A stretch of DNA of 36,576 nt from CAZZKE01 sp964655005 (GCA_964655005.1 CAZZKE010000024.1:1-36576); one strand, 5' to 3'. Counted from the first letter of the stretch, positions 1 to 9,437 are shown. Notes: a model not told the origin generated them from the sequence alone. A program made the numbers and translations.

Positions 1-3000
1 TGATGAAACTGGTATCGCGCGGCGACACCACCGTGGTCGATGCCTATCTGTCGCCGATCCTGCGCCGCTATGTGAACCGGGTGGCGGCCAGCCTGGGCGA
101 GGTCAGGCTGATGTTCATGCAATCCAACGGCGGCCTGACCGATGCCCGTCTGTTTCAGGGCAAGGACAGCATACTATCGGGACCGGCCGGCGGCGTTGTC
201 GGCATGGCGCGGACCGCCGGTCGGGCCGGATTCGAAAAAGTCATCGGTTTTGACATGGGAGGCACTTCGACCGATGTATCGCATTTCGATGGCGAATATG
301 AACGGGCCTTCGAGACCCAGGTCGCGGGCATTCGCATGCGCGCACCGATGATGAATATCCACACCGTCGCCGCCGGCGGCGGCTCGATCCTGTATTTCGA
401 CGGCGCCCGCTACCGGGTCGGTCCGGATTCCGCCGGGGCGGCGCCGGGGCCGGCGTGTTACCGTCGCGGCGGGCCGCTGACGGTGACCGACTGCAACGTC
501 ATGCTGGGCAAAATCCAGCCGAAATTCTTCCCCAGGGTATTCGGCCCCCAAGGCGATCAACCGCTTGATCTGGGCGCCGTCAAGGCGGCCTTCGGCGAAT
601 TGGCGGAAACCATTCATGCGGCCACCGGCGAGCGCCCCGACCCGGAAAACACCGCCGAGGGATTCCTCAAGATAGCGGTCGAGAACATGGCCAACGCGAT
701 CAAGCAAATATCGGTCCAGCGCGGCTACGATATCACCGAATACACACTTAACTGTTTCGGCGGGGCCGGCGGCCAGCATGCCTGCCTGATCGCCGATACC
801 CTGGGCATGGAGCGAATTCTGGTGCATCCGCTGGCCGGCGTGTTGTCGGCCTATGGCATGGGGCTGGCCGATATGCGGGCGATGCGCGAACGCTCGGTGG
901 AAATCAGGCTGGATGACCGGGTCACCGGGCAATTGGAACAAACCCTGAAATTGCTGCAAGAACAGGCCCGGGACGAAATTCTGGATCAGGGTGTGGCGCC
1001 GCAACGGATTACCGTGTTGCGCAAGATTCATTTGCGCTACGACGGCACCGACACCGCATTAATGGTCGATTTCGACACCCCGGCGATAATGGCCGACGAC
1101 TTCGAAGGGGCGCACCTGCGGCGTTTCGGATTTACCATGCCCGACCGGGCGCTGGTTGTCGAAACCGTATCGGTCGAAGCCGTCGGCGCCGGCGACACCG
1201 AAGATACCCGCGCCCCCTTCACGGCGGCGGAAACCGGCCGGACCGCCCCGCTGACCACGGTGACCATGATCAGCGGCGGCGAATCCTTTGCGACACCGGT
1301 CCACGATCGCGCTAAACTGGCCCCCGGCCAGACGCTTGTCGGCCCGGCGATTATCACCGAAGACACCGGCACCACCGTCATCGAACCGGGATGGCGGGCC
1401 GAAATGGCGGCGGATGGCTCGCTTGTTCTAAGCCGCGCCGTCCCCCGCCCGGAACGGGCGGCGCTTGGCACCGGGCGTGGTGACGGACGCGGCGCCGATC
1501 CGGTGATGCTGGAAATTTTCAACAACCTGTTCATGTCGATCGCCGAACAGATGGGTGCGGTACTGGCCAATACCGCCTATTCGGTCAACATCAAGGAACG
1601 GCTCGATTTTTCCTGCGCGGTATTCGACCGGCACGGCGAACTGGTCGCCAACGCGCCGCATATGCCGGTGCACCTGGGCTCTATGGGCGAAAGCGTACAG
1701 ACGGTAATCCGTGAACGCGGCACGACCATGAAGCCCGGCGACGTCAGCGTCCTCAACGCACCCTATAACGGCGGCACCCACTTGCCCGACATAACCGTAA
1801 TCACGCCGGTGTTCGATGAAGCCGGCCGGGATATCCTGTTTTATGTCGCGGCGCGCGGCCATCATGCCGACATCGGCGGCGTCACGCCGGGATCGATGCC
1901 GCCGGACAGCACCAGCGTCGATCAGGAAGGTATCCTGATTGATAACTTCCTGCTGGTCGAACGGGGCCGTTTCCGCGAGGCGGAATTGCTGGAACTGCTG
2001 ACTTCCGGCCCGTGGCCGGCCCGCAACCCGGACCAGAACCTGGCCGACCTGCGGGCCCAGGTGGCGGCCAACGAAAAGGGTGTGCGCGAACTTGGCCGCA
2101 TGGTCGATCATTTCGGCCTGGACATGGTTCAGGCCTACATGCGCCACGTCCAGGACAATGCCGAGGAATCCGTCCGGCGGGTCCTGGATGTTTTGAAGGA
2201 CGGCGAATACGCCTATGAAATGGACAACGGCGCGACCATCCGGGTGGCCATTTCCATGGACCGGGAAAGGCGCGGCGCGACGGTCGATTTCACCGGCACA
2301 TCGGATCAATTGCCAAGCAATTTCAACGCGCCTTTTTCGGTCACCCGGGCCGCCGTGCTGTACGTTTTCCGGACCCTGGTCGATGACGATATACCGCTGA
2401 ACGCCGGCTGCCTGAAACCGATCCGCATAGTCATGCCCGAAGGCTGCATGCTGAAACCCGGCTATCCGGCCGCCGTCGTCGCCGGCAACGTGGAAACCAG
2501 CCAGGCCGTGGTCGATGCGCTCTACGGGGCGCTTGGCGTGATGGCCGCCGCCCAGGGCACCATGAACAACCTGACCTTCGGCAACGAAGCCCACCAGTAT
2601 TACGAAACCATCTGCGGCGGGACCGGCGGTGGACCGGACTTCGATGGCACCGACGCCGTCCATAGTCACATGACCAATTCACGGCTGACCGACCCGGAAG
2701 TCCTGGAATGGCGTTTTCCGGTAGTGCTCGAAGATTTCTCCATCCGCGCCGGCAGCGGCGGCGACGGTAGACATCGGGGCGGCAACGGAACAATCCGGCG
2801 GCTGCGCTTCCTGCAACCGATGACGGCGGCGATCCTGTCGGGGCATCGGCGGATTCCGCCCTACGGCATGGCCGGTGGCGGCAGCGGGGCGCCGGGCGTC
2901 AACCGGTTGCGGCGAGCGACCGGCGAGATCATCGAGTTGTCCGGCACCGACAGGGTCGAGGCCGGGGCCGGTGACGTGTTCATTGTCGAGACTCCCGGCG

Positions 3001-3029
3001 GCGGCGGCTACGGGCCGCCGGAAGGTTGA
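1..3029 (+). CDS. Hydantoinase/5-oxoprolinase fusion protein (HyuA-HyuB), 5' truncated by window edge
   Basis: This protein belongs to the ATP-dependent 5-oxoprolinase/hydantoinase family, which opens cyclic amides such as 5-oxoproline or hydantoins in the cytoplasm. The frame is open to the window edge, so the true start lies upstream and probably about 200 residues are missing compared with the usual length near 1200. Visible residues 1 to about 460 are HyuA-like and include the nucleotide-binding loop GFDMGGTSTDVS. Residues from about 490 are HyuB-like, beginning near DPVMLEIFNNLFMSIAEQMG and including NAPHMPVHLGSM and a glycine-rich GGNGTIRR stretch near the C-terminus. The A and B parts are one polypeptide, as in eukaryotic-type oxoprolinases. 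The exact substrate cannot be told from sequence. A TolC gene follows 28 bp later on the same strand, with no obvious metabolic link. Confidence 0.93.
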   Translation, partial: MKLVSRGDTTVVDAYLSPILRRYVNRVAASLGEVRLMFMQSNGGLTDARLFQGKDSILSGPAGGVVGMARTAGRAGFEKVIGFDMGGTSTDVSHFDGEYERAFETQVAGIRMRAPMMNIHTVAAGGGSILYFDGARYRVGPDSAGAAPGPACYRRGGPLTVTDCNVMLGKIQPKFFPRVFGPQGDQPLDLGAVKAAFGELAETIHAATGERPDPENTAEGFLKIAVENMANAIKQISVQRGYDITEYTLNCFGGAGGQHACLIADTLGMERILVHPLAGVLSAYGMGLADMRAMRERSVEIRLDDRVTGQLEQTLKLLQEQARDEILDQGVAPQRITVLRKIHLRYDGTDTALMVDFDTPAIMADDFEGAHLRRFGFTMPDRALVVETVSVEAVGAGDTEDTRAPFTAAETGRTAPLTTVTMISGGESFATPVHDRAKLAPGQTLVGPAIITEDTGTTVIEPGWRAEMAADGSLVLSRAVPRPERAALGTGRGDGRGADPVMLEIFNNLFMSIAEQMGAVLANTAYSVNIKERLDFSCAVFDRHGELVANAPHMPVHLGSMGESVQTVIRERGTTMKPGDVSVLNAPYNGGTHLPDITVITPVFDEAGRDILFYVAARGHHADIGGVTPGSMPPDSTSVDQEGILIDNFLLVERGRFREAELLELLTSGPWPARNPDQNLADLRAQVAANEKGVRELGRMVDHFGLDMVQAYMRHVQDNAEESVRRVLDVLKDGEYAYEMDNGATIRVAISMDRERRGATVDFTGTSDQLPSNFNAPFSVTRAAVLYVFRTLVDDDIPLNAGCLKPIRIVMPEGCMLKPGYPAAVVAGNVETSQAVVDALYGALGVMAAAQGTMNNLTFGNEAHQYYETICGGTGGGPDFDGTDAVHSHMTNSRLTDPEVLEWRFPVVLEDFSIRAGSGGDGRHRGGNGTIRRLRFLQPMTAAILSGHRRIPPYGMAGGGSGAPGVNRLRRATGEIIELSGTDRVEAGAGDVFIVETPGGGGYGPPEG

Positions 3030-3057
3030 TTTGACGCCTGACTCGGCGCGGTTTAAA

Positions 3058-4437
3058 ATGCCGCTCCGCCCTGACCCTGGAAATACACCAACAGTGAACA
3101 GCGCCCGACCGACATCGCCTGCCGATACCCGCCGATCGCCGAATTCGCTGCGCCTGATGGCGCTTGTCCTGATGTCACTTGCGGTCACCCCGGCGATTGC
3201 CGGCACCCTGGAACAGGAACTGGCCGGGCTTATCAATGAACACCCGCTGATCAAGGCCGGCCGCACCACGGTGCAGTCGACCGCCGAAGACATCAAAATC
3301 GGCACCGCCGGCTATCTGCCGATACTGGCGCTGAAATCCACCGCCGGGCCGCGGGTAATAGACAATCCGACGACGCGGGCGGCGGGCAAGGATTCAACGC
3401 GAATGGTCACTACCTCGACCCTGACGCTGACCCAGAACCTGTTTAACGGATACCAGACCAATTCACTGGTCAGGACGGCCCGCCTGAACAAGGCGCTGGC
3501 CGAAATCACCCTGGAAGGGACCCTGCAAAATACCCTGTTCGAAGGTATCGCTGCTTATATCGATGTCTTGCGTCAATTGCGCCTGGTGCAACTCGCCGCC
3601 AACAACCAGTCGACCATCCAGCAACAATTGAACCTGGAAGACGAACGGGTGCAACGGGGATCGGGGATCGCCGTCGATGTGCTGCAGGCCAAGTCCAGGC
3701 TGCAATTGGCCAAGGAACGGCGGATAACGTTCGAGGGCGCCCTGGAAAACGCGGTCAGTCGTTTTGCCCAGGTTTTCGATCACGCGCCGGATATCGAATC
3801 GATGACCGACCCGGCGCCGCCGGTAGAAATGATCCCCAGTGAACTGGCGAAGGCGATCGACACCGCGCTGCGGGAAAATCCGGCGATCATCAACAGCGCC
3901 GTCACCGTCGAGTCGGCCCGCCAGGGCCGGGCCACGGCGCGTTCGGAATATTCGCCGAATATCGATGTAGTGGGTTCGCTGAACTACGAAAAGGATAACG
4001 CCGGGATAATCGGCACCCGGCGGGATTATTCCGTTCAGCTGCAAGCCAACTGGAATTTGTTTACCGGTTTATCCACCAAAGCCGGAATTTCACGGGCGTC
4101 ATATGATTACGCGACCAGCCGCAACAATCACGACCAGACGGTGCGGAAAGTTATCGAACAGATGCAGCTTTCCTGGCAGGACCTGCTGACCGCCCGGGCC
4201 CGCCTTGAATTACTGGAAAACGCGGTCAATATCGCATCCGAGGTTTTCTACTCGCGAAAAAGACTTCGCGAGGCCGGCAAGGATACGGTAATCAACGTGC
4301 TGGACGCCGAAAATGAAGTCAACAACGCCAAAATCAATTACGCCGCCGCGTCCTACGATGAACGACTGGCCACCTATCAGGTCCTGCTGGCCATGGGCCG
4401 CCTAAATTCGGTGTATCTTGATCTGGTTATGAACTAG
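3058..4437 (+). CDS. TolC-family outer membrane efflux/secretion channel
   Basis: TolC-like proteins form the trimeric outer-membrane and periplasmic tunnel of type I secretion and efflux systems. The product has a signal peptide around LRLMALVLMSLAVTPAIA followed by a likely cut before GTLEQEL, then the two-fold repeated helical/strand architecture of the family. Typical elements are TLTQNLFNGYQT in the first half, WNLFTGLSTKAG in the second, and DVLQAKSRLQLA. The start is uncertain. ATG 3058 is used here; GTG 3094 gives a shorter leader; an ATG at 3157 would leave a very short signal peptide. The gene sits just after the oxoprolinase gene without its own ABC or HlyD partners, and its last 11 bp overlap the convergent receiver gene. 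A second TolC gene lies at 10964 with its transporter. Confidence 0.92.
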   Translation: MPLRPDPGNTPTVNSARPTSPADTRRSPNSLRLMALVLMSLAVTPAIAGTLEQELAGLINEHPLIKAGRTTVQSTAEDIKIGTAGYLPILALKSTAGPRVIDNPTTRAAGKDSTRMVTTSTLTLTQNLFNGYQTNSLVRTARLNKALAEITLEGTLQNTLFEGIAAYIDVLRQLRLVQLAANNQSTIQQQLNLEDERVQRGSGIAVDVLQAKSRLQLAKERRITFEGALENAVSRFAQVFDHAPDIESMTDPAPPVEMIPSELAKAIDTALRENPAIINSAVTVESARQGRATARSEYSPNIDVVGSLNYEKDNAGIIGTRRDYSVQLQANWNLFTGLSTKAGISRASYDYATSRNNHDQTVRKVIEQMQLSWQDLLTARARLELLENAVNIASEVFYSRKRLREAGKDTVINVLDAENEVNNAKINYAAASYDERLATYQVLLAMGRLNSVYLDLVMN

Positions 4438-4825
4438 AACCTGTCCGGCTGTCCCAGATTTCTCTTAACTGATCGGACAGGGTCATGGGATCGAACGGCT
4501 TTGGCAATACTCCAAGGGCGCCAATATCCATAAAACGCTGCACCTCGCTTTCCATGACCTTGGCGGTCATGAACACCCCGGGGGTATTTTCCAGGCCGGA
4601 AAGCAGACGCAATTTCTGAAACGTCGTCGGGCCATCCATGCCCGGCATCATGACATCCAGCAAAATCAGGTCGGGATCGAATTCCTGCGCCGCCGCCAAC
4701 GCCTCGTCGCCGGAAGAACAGGTTTTAACGGTAAAGCCGCCGACCGCCTCAAGGGCCATTCTCGCGACTTCCTGGATATCCGGCTCGTCTTCCACATGCA
4801 AAATTTTACTCAAGGGCACGACCAT
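4427..4825 (-). CDS. Stand-alone CheY-like response regulator receiver
   Basis: A 132-residue single receiver domain with no output domain. The acidic pair E12/D13, phospho-acceptor D57 (in LLDVMMPGMDG), T87 and K109 (LPKPFD) are all present, so it should be phosphorylatable. Such proteins relay phosphate to or between kinases and act by protein contact. An AGGTG ribosome-binding site precedes the ATG at a normal distance. Its 3' end overlaps the convergent TolC gene by 11 bp. It lies 70 bp downstream of the HD-GYP gene on the same strand, so the two may be co-transcribed. It resembles the receivers found near hybrid kinases; its partner cannot be named. Confidence 0.93.
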   Translation of the reverse strand: MVVPLSKILHVEDEPDIQEVARMALEAVGGFTVKTCSSGDEALAAAQEFDPDLILLDVMMPGMDGPTTFQKLRLLSGLENTPGVFMTAKVMESEVQRFMDIGALGVLPKPFDPMTLSDQLREIWDSRTGSSS

Positions 4826-4895
4826 GATTCACCTTTTAAAAATGCCAACAATAATGGTGTCATCTTGGGATGATTTGGAATTTTTCAAGGACTCG

Positions 4896-5960
4896 TTATT
4901 CATCGGCGAATCTATCCTTGATCCTGAGAATCTGATCGTAGATCATGGTAAAGTGTTCGACCAGATTGGGATCAAAATGCTTGCCGGCCTCAATTTGGAT
5001 AAGCGCCAGGGCCTTATCGACCGGCCATGCTTCCTTGTAGGGCCGGGACGAAGTCAGGGCGTCGAAGACATCGCAAATCGCGGCAATGCGGCCTTCAATA
5101 GGAATACTGTCTGCCCGCAACCCCCCCGGATAACCTGAACCATCCCATTTTTCATGGTGGGAAAGGGCGATTTCCCGGGCCATCGTCATCAGGCCGGAAC
5201 TGTGCCCGCCGATGATATCGCCGCCGATTTCGGCGTGGGTTTTCATGATTTCCCATTCCCCGGCGTCCAGCTTGCCGGGCTTCAGAAGGATGTGATCGGG
5301 TATGCCGATTTTGCCGACATCGTGCATCGTGCTGGCCTGGGATATCTGCTCGGCCCGGTCTTCATCAAGTCCAATCGACAGGGCCAGACGGTGGCAGCCC
5401 TTTGACATGCGGATAACATGCATACCGGTTTCGTTGTCGCGATATTCGCCGGCCCGGCCCAGGCGCTGGATAATTTCCAGCCGCGTCGCCATGATTTCCC
5501 TGGTTCGTTCGCGTACCTTTTGCTCCAGAATTTCCGCCTGCCGGCTTTGCCGGTTATACAAATAACGGACTTCCAGCATATTTTCGATGCGTTGCAAAAC
5601 TTCCAGCCGGTCGAAGGGCTTGGTCAGGAAATCCTTGGCCCCACTTTGCAGCGCCTTCAGGCGGGTTTCCATATCCCGTTGCGCGGTAAGCACGATAATC
5701 GGCAGGTAATCTTCATTGTGGATATCCTTAAGCGCCTCCATAACCTGAAAGCCGTCCATATGGGGCATCCGGATATCGAGCAGAATCAGGTCGAAATTAT
5801 ATTTCTGGTGCAAGTCCCTGACAGTCCGGGAATCGGTGGTGCTGCGGACGTTTTTAAATTCCTCGATATTCAGCAATTGCTGCAAAAGTTGAACGTTGGC
5901 TCGATTGTCATCGACTATCAAAATCCGAGAATTTCTTGCTATCCCATATATATTTTCCAT
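4896..5960 (-). CDS. Receiver/HD-GYP response regulator, probable c-di-GMP phosphodiesterase (RpfG type)
   Basis: A cytoplasmic 354-residue regulator. Residues about 11-130 are a receiver with D17/D18, phospho-acceptor D62 (LLDIRMPHMDG), T92 and K114 (LTKPFD). A short coiled linker (about 135-165) leads to an HD-GYP domain. The HD pair is H213/D214 in MHDVGKIGIPD and the GYP motif is HHEKWDGSGYP at 267-277, so the metal-site residues are intact. HD-GYP proteins of the RpfG type hydrolyse cyclic di-GMP to GMP or pGpG. Phosphorylation of the receiver is expected to gate the activity. The gene is divergent from the kinase at 6096, a plausible though unproven partner, and sits upstream of the stand-alone receiver. 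Confidence 0.95.
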   Translation of the reverse strand: MENIYGIARNSRILIVDDNRANVQLLQQLLNIEEFKNVRSTTDSRTVRDLHQKYNFDLILLDIRMPHMDGFQVMEALKDIHNEDYLPIIVLTAQRDMETRLKALQSGAKDFLTKPFDRLEVLQRIENMLEVRYLYNRQSRQAEILEQKVRERTREIMATRLEIIQRLGRAGEYRDNETGMHVIRMSKGCHRLALSIGLDEDRAEQISQASTMHDVGKIGIPDHILLKPGKLDAGEWEIMKTHAEIGGDIIGGHSSGLMTMAREIALSHHEKWDGSGYPGGLRADSIPIEGRIAAICDVFDALTSSRPYKEAWPVDKALALIQIEAGKHFDPNLVEHFTMIYDQILRIKDRFADE

Positions 5961-6006
5961 ATCAATAAGACTACCGGATCACCTGTGAATTGGCGACTCT
6001 ATTAAG

Positions 6007-6035
6007 TTGATTACCATTGGCATCTGGTTGATATA
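6007..6035 (+). promoter_or_regulatory. Possible promoter for the kinase/flavoenzyme pair
   Basis: In the 135-bp divergent intergenic region between the HD-GYP gene and the histidine kinase, TTGATT (6007-6012) and GATATA (6030-6035) are separated by 17 bp, resembling a sigma-70 type promoter pointing to the kinase. The match to consensus is modest and no start site is known. Confidence 0.25.
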
Positions 6036-6095
6036 GTGTGCCGATTATGAAAATCAGCCAATATTTTCGCATTGCTAACATAAACCAGAAAAATC

Positions 6096-7367
6096 ATGAA
6101 TGTATCGCTGCAATCAACTACCTACCGAATTCTACTAATCGATGATGACCCCCGGCACGGCGAACTAATCGGCGGATTGCTGGCGACGGCGCATCACCGT
6201 TACGACATAGAAACGGCATCGGATTATGACGATGCAATAGAAAAAATAGCTAGTGACAATTATGCGGTTTACCTGGTTTCGGCGAATTTCGCGGGCGACC
6301 GGGGCCTGGAGGTTATCTGGGAAATTTCCGGTCGTGGCTGCAAGGGGCCGGCCCTGCTTTTATCGCATGAAGACGGCTACGAAAAAGAGGAAGAAGCCTT
6401 CAATCTGGGCACCATGGTGTTCCTGACCTGGAGCCAGCTACAGCCCCGGTTTCTGGAACGAATGATCCGCCACGCCATCGACCGGAAGCGCCATGAAGAC
6501 AATATCCGCAACGAACAGGAAGAACTAATCGGGCGGATGATGGATATCCAGGATACCCGCGACCGTTTCGAGGCGCAAAGCGCCGAATACGTCGAACTGG
6601 CGGAAGAACTGGCGATGGCTCAGGTTAAGCTGCAAAAGGCGCTGGACGACGTCACCGAAAGCAAGCAGCAACTGGAGCGCCTAAATCAGGAAAAAAACCG
6701 CTTCTTTTCGATTATCGCCCACGACCTGCGAAGCCCGTTCACCTCGCTTCTGGGCTTTACCGGGCTGATCGCCGCCGGCGCCGGCAAACTGCGGCCGGAA
6801 CAGGTTGTCGACTACGCGATCAACATCAACGAATCGGCCAAGCAGGTATTCGCCTTGCTGGAAAACCTGCTGGAATGGGCTCGCCTGCAAATGGATCAAA
6901 TCGCCTCGGAACCGGGGATACTGGACCTGAACGCCATCGTCGCCAGGACCGTCGATGTACTGGGTCCGGTCGGCCGGGACAAGGGGGTCGCCGTGGCCGC
7001 CCGAATTCCCGAAGGCCTGACTTGTTTCGCCGATGAGCACATGATCGATACGGTAATCCGTAATCTGGTCAACAACGCCATCAAATTCACCCCCGAAGGG
7101 GGCGCCGTCACCATCTCGGGCCGGCTTGACGGCGATAGGTGCGAAATCACCGTGGCCGATACCGGCGTTGGACTGAACGCCGACCAGATCGAAAGCCTGT
7201 TCCAACTGGGTGACCAGAATTCGACAAAGGGCACCGGAGGCGAAAAGGGCACCGGCCTGGGACTGCTGCTGTGCCGGGACCTGCTGGACAAGAATAACGG
7301 GTCCATCTCGGTGACCAGCAAACCCGGCGAGGGCTCGACCTTCACCATCAACCTGCCGCAGACCTGA
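6096..7367 (+). CDS. Histidine kinase with an N-terminal degenerate receiver domain
   Basis: A soluble 423-residue kinase. Residues about 10-128 fold-match a receiver (RILLIDDDP start, ending LERMIRHAIDRKR), but the expected phospho-acceptor position reads VSANF, with S62 in place of Asp, and the conserved Lys region reads FLTWSQL. It is therefore likely a pseudo-receiver that senses or binds rather than accepts phosphate. A coiled coil spans about 130-200. HisKA follows with H209 in the H-box FSIIAHDLRSP, then HATPase_c with the N-box NLVNNAIKF, VADTGVGL and GEKGTGLGL. No transmembrane segment is seen. The stop is only 3 bp before the flavoenzyme start, so the two are probably one transcript. 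The ribosome-binding site is weak. Confidence 0.92.
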   Translation: MNVSLQSTTYRILLIDDDPRHGELIGGLLATAHHRYDIETASDYDDAIEKIASDNYAVYLVSANFAGDRGLEVIWEISGRGCKGPALLLSHEDGYEKEEEAFNLGTMVFLTWSQLQPRFLERMIRHAIDRKRHEDNIRNEQEELIGRMMDIQDTRDRFEAQSAEYVELAEELAMAQVKLQKALDDVTESKQQLERLNQEKNRFFSIIAHDLRSPFTSLLGFTGLIAAGAGKLRPEQVVDYAININESAKQVFALLENLLEWARLQMDQIASEPGILDLNAIVARTVDVLGPVGRDKGVAVAARIPEGLTCFADEHMIDTVIRNLVNNAIKFTPEGGAVTISGRLDGDRCEITVADTGVGLNADQIESLFQLGDQNSTKGTGGEKGTGLGLLLCRDLLDKNNGSISVTSKPGEGSTFTINLPQT

Positions 7368-7370
7368 ATC

Positions 7371-9437
7371 ATGCCTCGCGACCCGCGCTACGACATTCTT
7401 TTCGAGCCGGTCAAAATAGGCCCGGTCACCGCCCGCAACCGTTTCTATCAGGTCCCCCATTGCAACGGCATGGGACACCGCAACCCCAGCAGCATGGCGG
7501 CCATGCGCGGCATCAAGGCGGAAGGCGGCTGGGCCGTGGTCTGCACCGAAGAATGCGAAATCCATCCATCGACCGATGTTTCGCCCCATGCCGAGGAACG
7601 CTTGTGGGGCGACGCCGATATCCCGCACCTGGCCCGCATGGCCGACGCCGTCCATGAACACGGCGGCCTGGCCGGCATTGAACTGGTCCATCAGGGCCAC
7701 GAGGCCAGCAACCGATATTCCCGCGAGGCCCCCATGGGGGTGGCCAACCTGACCGGTCATGATTTCGATCCGGTCCAGGCCTACGCCATGGACAAGACCG
7801 ACATCGCCAATGTCCGGCGCTGGCATCGTCAGGCGGCACTGCGGGCCAAGGCGGCCGGGTTCGATATAATTTATGTCTATGCCGGGCATTCCCTGTCGCT
7901 GCCCATGCATTTTCTGGGCCGCCGCCACAACGACCGCACCGACGAATACGGCGGGTCTCTGGAAAACCGGGTGCGATTGTTGCGCGAACTGGTCGAAGAC
8001 GCCAAGGAAGCCGTCGGCGACACCTGCGCCATAGCGGTCCGCCTGGCCACCGATGAACTGATCGGAAAGGATGGCATCACCGTCGATGAAAGCCGCGACG
8101 TTATCGAAATGCTGGCCGACTTGCCGGACCTGTGGGATGTCAACCTGAGCGATTGGTCCCATGATTCCGAAACATCGCGGTTCGGCCAGGAGGGCGCGCA
8201 GGAACCCTATGTGTCGTTCGTCAAGCGGGTCACCGGCAAACCGGTGGTCGGGGTCGGACGGTTCACCTCGCCCGACGCCATGGCCGCCCAGGTCAGGCGC
8301 GGCGTGCTCGATATGATCGGTGCCGCCAGACCGTCCATCGCCGACCCGTTCCTGCCGCAAAAGATAGACGAAGGCCGAATCGAAGACATCCGCGAATGTA
8401 TCGGCTGTAACATCTGTGTCAGCAGCGACTGCATGGTCGTGCCAATCCGCTGCACCCAGAACCCGACCATGGGCGAGGAATGGCGGCGCGGCTGGCACCC
8501 GGAACGGATCGCCGGGAAAAAATCCGACGCCAGGGTATTGATCGTAGGAGCCGGACCGGCCGGGCTGGAATGCGCCCACGCCCTTGGTAAAAGAGGTTAC
8601 CGGGTGGCCCTGGCCGAGGCCGGGACGGAATTGGGCGGGCGGGTAACCCGCGAAAGCACCCTGCCCGGCCTGGCCGCCTGGGCCAGGGTTCGCGATTACC
8701 GGACCGGTCAGATCGCCCCCATGAACAATGTCGAGGTCTATCTGGACAGCCGTCTGGAACCCGCCCACATACACGAATTCGGCGCCGACCACGTGGTGCT
8801 GGCGACCGGCGCACGCTGGCGCAAGGATGGCCTGGGCCGCAACAATTGCAGCCCGGTTCCGGGTTCGGGTCTGCCCCATGTGCTAAGCCCGGACGATATC
8901 ATCGACGGCGCCCCGGTCAACGGGCCGGTGGTGGTGTTTGACGATGACCACTACTACATGGGCGGGCTCATCGCCGAGATGCTGCGCGACCGGGGTCTTG
9001 ACGTAACGCTGGTCACCCCCGCCGCCGACGCCTCGACCTGGACCCACAACACGCTCGAACAAAAACGCATCCAGACCGGCTTGCTGAACAAGGGCGTCGA
9101 AATCGTCGCCCTGCATAATTTGGCATCCATCGAGGCCGGCGGTGTCGAGTTGTCTTGCATCTACACCGGTCGCCGCAGCCGGCGCACCGCCGGCACGGTG
9201 GTGATGACGACCATGCGGCTGCCGCAAGGCACGCTCTACCGCGAACTGACGGATAACGGGTCGGCGCTGAGCCGCGCCGGCATCAAATCGGTGACCCGCA
9301 TCGGCGACGCCCTGGCCCCGTCGACCATCGCCGCCGCCGTCTACTCGGGCCACCGCTACGCCCGTGAACTGGATGAACCGACCGCCGACGGCGCCCCGTT
9401 CAAACGAGAACTGGCGGCGCTGTCCACCCTCTTCTAG
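7371..9437 (+). CDS. Trimethylamine-dehydrogenase-family iron-sulfur flavoenzyme, substrate unknown
   Basis: A 688-residue protein co-linear with trimethylamine/dimethylamine/histamine dehydrogenases: an Old Yellow Enzyme barrel, a 4Fe-4S site, then a dinucleotide-binding part. C31 in NRFYQVPHC matches the cysteine that covalently holds FMN in TMADH. The cluster cysteines are C343, C346, C349 and C361 (C-x2-C-x2-C-x11-C). The GxGxxG motif VGAGPAG is near residue 392. From memory of Methylophilus TMADH, its aromatic substrate-bowl residues (Tyr60, Trp264, Trp355) are not conserved; Glu occupies the Tyr60 position. The substrate is therefore probably another secondary or tertiary amine, and DgcA-like N-demethylation is one possibility. 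It begins 3 bp after the kinase stop and lacks a strong ribosome-binding site, suggesting translational coupling. Confidence 0.9.
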   Translation: MPRDPRYDILFEPVKIGPVTARNRFYQVPHCNGMGHRNPSSMAAMRGIKAEGGWAVVCTEECEIHPSTDVSPHAEERLWGDADIPHLARMADAVHEHGGLAGIELVHQGHEASNRYSREAPMGVANLTGHDFDPVQAYAMDKTDIANVRRWHRQAALRAKAAGFDIIYVYAGHSLSLPMHFLGRRHNDRTDEYGGSLENRVRLLRELVEDAKEAVGDTCAIAVRLATDELIGKDGITVDESRDVIEMLADLPDLWDVNLSDWSHDSETSRFGQEGAQEPYVSFVKRVTGKPVVGVGRFTSPDAMAAQVRRGVLDMIGAARPSIADPFLPQKIDEGRIEDIRECIGCNICVSSDCMVVPIRCTQNPTMGEEWRRGWHPERIAGKKSDARVLIVGAGPAGLECAHALGKRGYRVALAEAGTELGGRVTRESTLPGLAAWARVRDYRTGQIAPMNNVEVYLDSRLEPAHIHEFGADHVVLATGARWRKDGLGRNNCSPVPGSGLPHVLSPDDIIDGAPVNGPVVVFDDDHYYMGGLIAEMLRDRGLDVTLVTPAADASTWTHNTLEQKRIQTGLLNKGVEIVALHNLASIEAGGVELSCIYTGRRSRRTAGTVVMTTMRLPQGTLYRELTDNGSALSRAGIKSVTRIGDALAPSTIAAAVYSGHRYARELDEPTADGAPFKRELAALSTLF

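Noticed and set aside
1428..2669. 413-codon minus-strand frame opposite the HyuB part
   Set aside because: His/Gly/Arg-rich antisense translation with no recognisable domain; the plus strand is a complete HyuB domain.
6681..8879. Very long minus-strand open frame (732 codons) opposite the kinase and flavoenzyme
   Set aside because: It is antisense to two genes with clear catalytic motifs, its product shows no domain, and long antisense frames are expected at this GC content.
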